A stretch of DNA of 37,914 nt from CAYTUI01 sp964441335 (GTDB lineage Bacteria; Patescibacteriota; Patescibacteriia; UBA1558; 2-01-FULL-52-15): positions 1 through 37,914 of the forward strand of contig CAYTUI010000011.1 in NCBI GenBank assembly GCA_964441335.1. The letters run 5' to 3'. The notes beneath the pieces were generated by a model. The model was given only the letters and a program-made list of their open reading frames with translations, did no database searches and was not told the origin of the DNA. Of the stretch, positions 36,531-37,914 are shown in pieces. Position numbers and translations under genes: made by a program. Position 1 is the stretch's first letter. The number at the start of each line of letters is the position of its first letter.

Positions 36531-37914
36531 TTATGTGTCCGGCATCGGACAACCATGACACGGGGGTGCGCTACCAGTTACCCTACTACCACAATCAGAT
36601 TTGCAACAACCAACCCCTGTACAACCATTACACTGATTGGCAGTACAACCAGAATAAAGCGGTCCGTCATCACACGACTCGTGAACACCAAAGCCGTTGG
36701 TTGATTGAATTATCTTGTCATTACAAAAAGTAAACTGACAACTATTATTACAGGTATCCTTGTTGGAAGTATTACCATCATCACATTGCTCATCGCCGTT
36801 TCCTGTTAATCCACCGACATGTGAGCCATTGGGTGACTGCGCGGGTGGACCATCACCACAAAAAGTATAGCCAGTACATTTTGCGTTACAAGCATGAGTG
36901 TTATCCTGATTGATTGAGGATACATTATTACTTTCTGGTGAGGTGTTATCCAAAGGACAAAAAGGTTGAATGGCGTCAGATAACTGATGAGCAGCACAGT
37001 TAGTACTACCAGTCACTCCAGCCGCCACGCAATCAGCGGTTTTACTGCACTGCACATCCTGAAGACCGGCCGTTTGGCTGGCACAAACGCCGCATAAGCT
37101 ATCAAAAGCATCCAACTGCGGAGTCAAAATATCCTTAATTAAACTAGACTCGGTAAAGATAACGTAATCAAAGATATCAGCCACACCCGGATTCCAGGGC
37201 GTTTGCGCCGTCACAGTCTGAACTGATTCGCGAAAAATTCCCTGACTGCGGATATTAATCTGAGACGGAATGGAACTGGCGCCTGAAGCGGTAGTGGTTC
37301 GAACGGTAATTTGTCTAACATCATTATCAATCGGCCTTAAACTAATATGATAAAAACTGCCGCCTGACAGAGGCACATTTATAGCAGTGCAGTTATTATC
37401 GCTACCGCAACCGCAAGTATAGAAGGATTTATAAATGTCCGCAGGATCGATGGACGGATCAATAAGCGTACCAACCTGGAATTCTAACAAACCAACCTCA
37501 AGTCTATCACTACCTCCACAACTCTGGACCGCCCAATCAATATTCAAAGTTAAAATACCAGTGTCCGGACTTGCCGCAGTCGGATCGTAAATATCAAACT
37601 GCATGGTGGAATTTGCAGGCACATTATTGACAATAAAATCCGGCGAATCCATGCTTATATTTTGATAACCATATAGTCTCTGCTGATCATTAGTCACAGA
37701 ATCATCAACTTTAAAACTATCAGTATCACCCAAGTTCAAGTCAGGCGCTATTGTGTCGTCAAACAGCATATTAGGAGTTTCATCCAATCCCTTAGACTCT
37801 TTCAACAAAAACAAGGCCCGTTCAGCACCACTTTCAGCCGCAAAATGCGCCACTACCGCGTTATCCAAATAGCGGGCTGACCGTATTTCATTAATTAAAA
37901 TCTGACTTAAACCA
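36531..37914 (-). CDS. Pilin-like secreted protein with Cys-rich DUF4215-type repeats (partial, 5' end off the window)
   Basis: At least 460 residues; the frame is open to the window edge and reads ...GLSQILINEIRSARYLDNA, so the start is missing. That N-terminal helix, followed by AAESGAERALFLL, resembles PilX/type IV minor pilins. The middle is beta-rich. The C-terminal third has Cys-rich repeats of the DUF4215/Myxococcus type: CGDGPP...NGDEQCDDGNTSNKDTCNN and FCNDKIIQ...ESCDDG. About 26 Cys are visible, so disulfides are expected, and three DsbA-like genes lie downstream on the same strand. Probably part of a surface pilus or adhesin. Confidence 0.7.
   Translation of the reverse strand, partial: GLSQILINEIRSARYLDNAVVAHFAAESGAERALFLLKESKGLDETPNMLFDDTIAPDLNLGDTDSFKVDDSVTNDQQRLYGYQNISMDSPDFIVNNVPANSTMQFDIYDPTAASPDTGILTLNIDWAVQSCGGSDRLEVGLLEFQVGTLIDPSIDPADIYKSFYTCGCGSDNNCTAINVPLSGGSFYHISLRPIDNDVRQITVRTTTASGASSIPSQINIRSQGIFRESVQTVTAQTPWNPGVADIFDYVIFTESSLIKDILTPQLDAFDSLCGVCASQTAGLQDVQCSKTADCVAAGVTGSTNCAAHQLSDAIQPFCPLDNTSPESNNVSSINQDNTHACNAKCTGYTFCGDGPPAQSPNGSHVGGLTGNGDEQCDDGNTSNKDTCNNSCQFTFCNDKIIQSTNGFGVHESCDDGPLYSGCTANQCNGCTGVGCCKSDCGSRVTGSAPPCHGCPMPDT

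Noticed and set aside
1..37914. CRISPR array or insertion sequence transposase
   Set aside because: No regularly spaced direct repeats and no transposase or recombinase frame were seen.

Overview
The window looks like a Patescibacteria/CPR (Parcubacteria- or ABY1-like) genome scaffold. Evidence: a compact set of envelope genes (lgt, three DsbA-like thiol oxidoreductases, M23 and C39-like peptidases, DUF2207, O-antigen-ligase/TPR protein), ligA-gatC-gatA, a half-size MFS protein, CPR-style secreted proteins with WY-NP-D-RYYL repeats, AT-rich core DNA, leaderless genes and many small orphan genes. A 10-N run marks a scaffold gap. TGA is used as a normal stop (lgt stop overlaps the next ATG), so the recoded Gracilibacteria/SR1 code does not apply. 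Finer taxonomy cannot be settled from this window.

Layout. (1) 1-9.1 kb: accessory DNA, mostly small GC-richer genes with textbook AGGAGG ribosome sites, sigma70-type promoters (TTGACA-17-TATAAT-like) and hairpin terminators. It holds a minus-strand cluster with two duplicated mini-TonB proteins, small zinc-finger and membrane peptides, an amidase, a nucleoside-hygiene fusion (deoxyribosyltransferase-like + MazG-like), a DUF218-like protein and a PHA-granule-region family protein. (2) 9.3-14.5 kb: an array of mostly minus-strand short genes (NUDIX, DinB-like, HEPN-like, membrane peptides). Several are separated by sites resembling integron attC recombination sites, with no integrase in the window (CALIN-like). 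(3) 14.5-20 kb: GDPD-like phosphodiesterase with a leaderless promoter back-to-back with a micro-protein promoter, MFS, an LVIVD-repeat secreted protein, tRNA-Asp, three copies of a tRNA-associated terminator repeat, two genes each broken by one in-frame stop, and an unannotated promoter-structure-terminator unit that is probably a small RNA. (4) 20-28.3 kb: secreted/surface proteins, O-antigen-ligase-like TPR protein, DUF2207 protein, a lipoprotein and a C39-like peptidase. (5) 28.4-37.9 kb: minus-strand block reading pilin-like Cys-rich protein, ligA, gatC, gatA, three DsbA-like proteins (interrupted by a four-helix-bundle gene between inverted repeats), lgt, M23 peptidase.

How it works together. 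The right half is mainly cell-envelope biogenesis: Lgt lipidates lipoproteins encoded nearby, the DsbA-like proteins could form disulfides in exported Cys-rich proteins such as the DUF4215-type protein next to ligA, and the peptidases and S-layer-like proteins act outside the membrane. The left half looks like an acquired, rapidly turning-over gene reservoir with its own expression signals.
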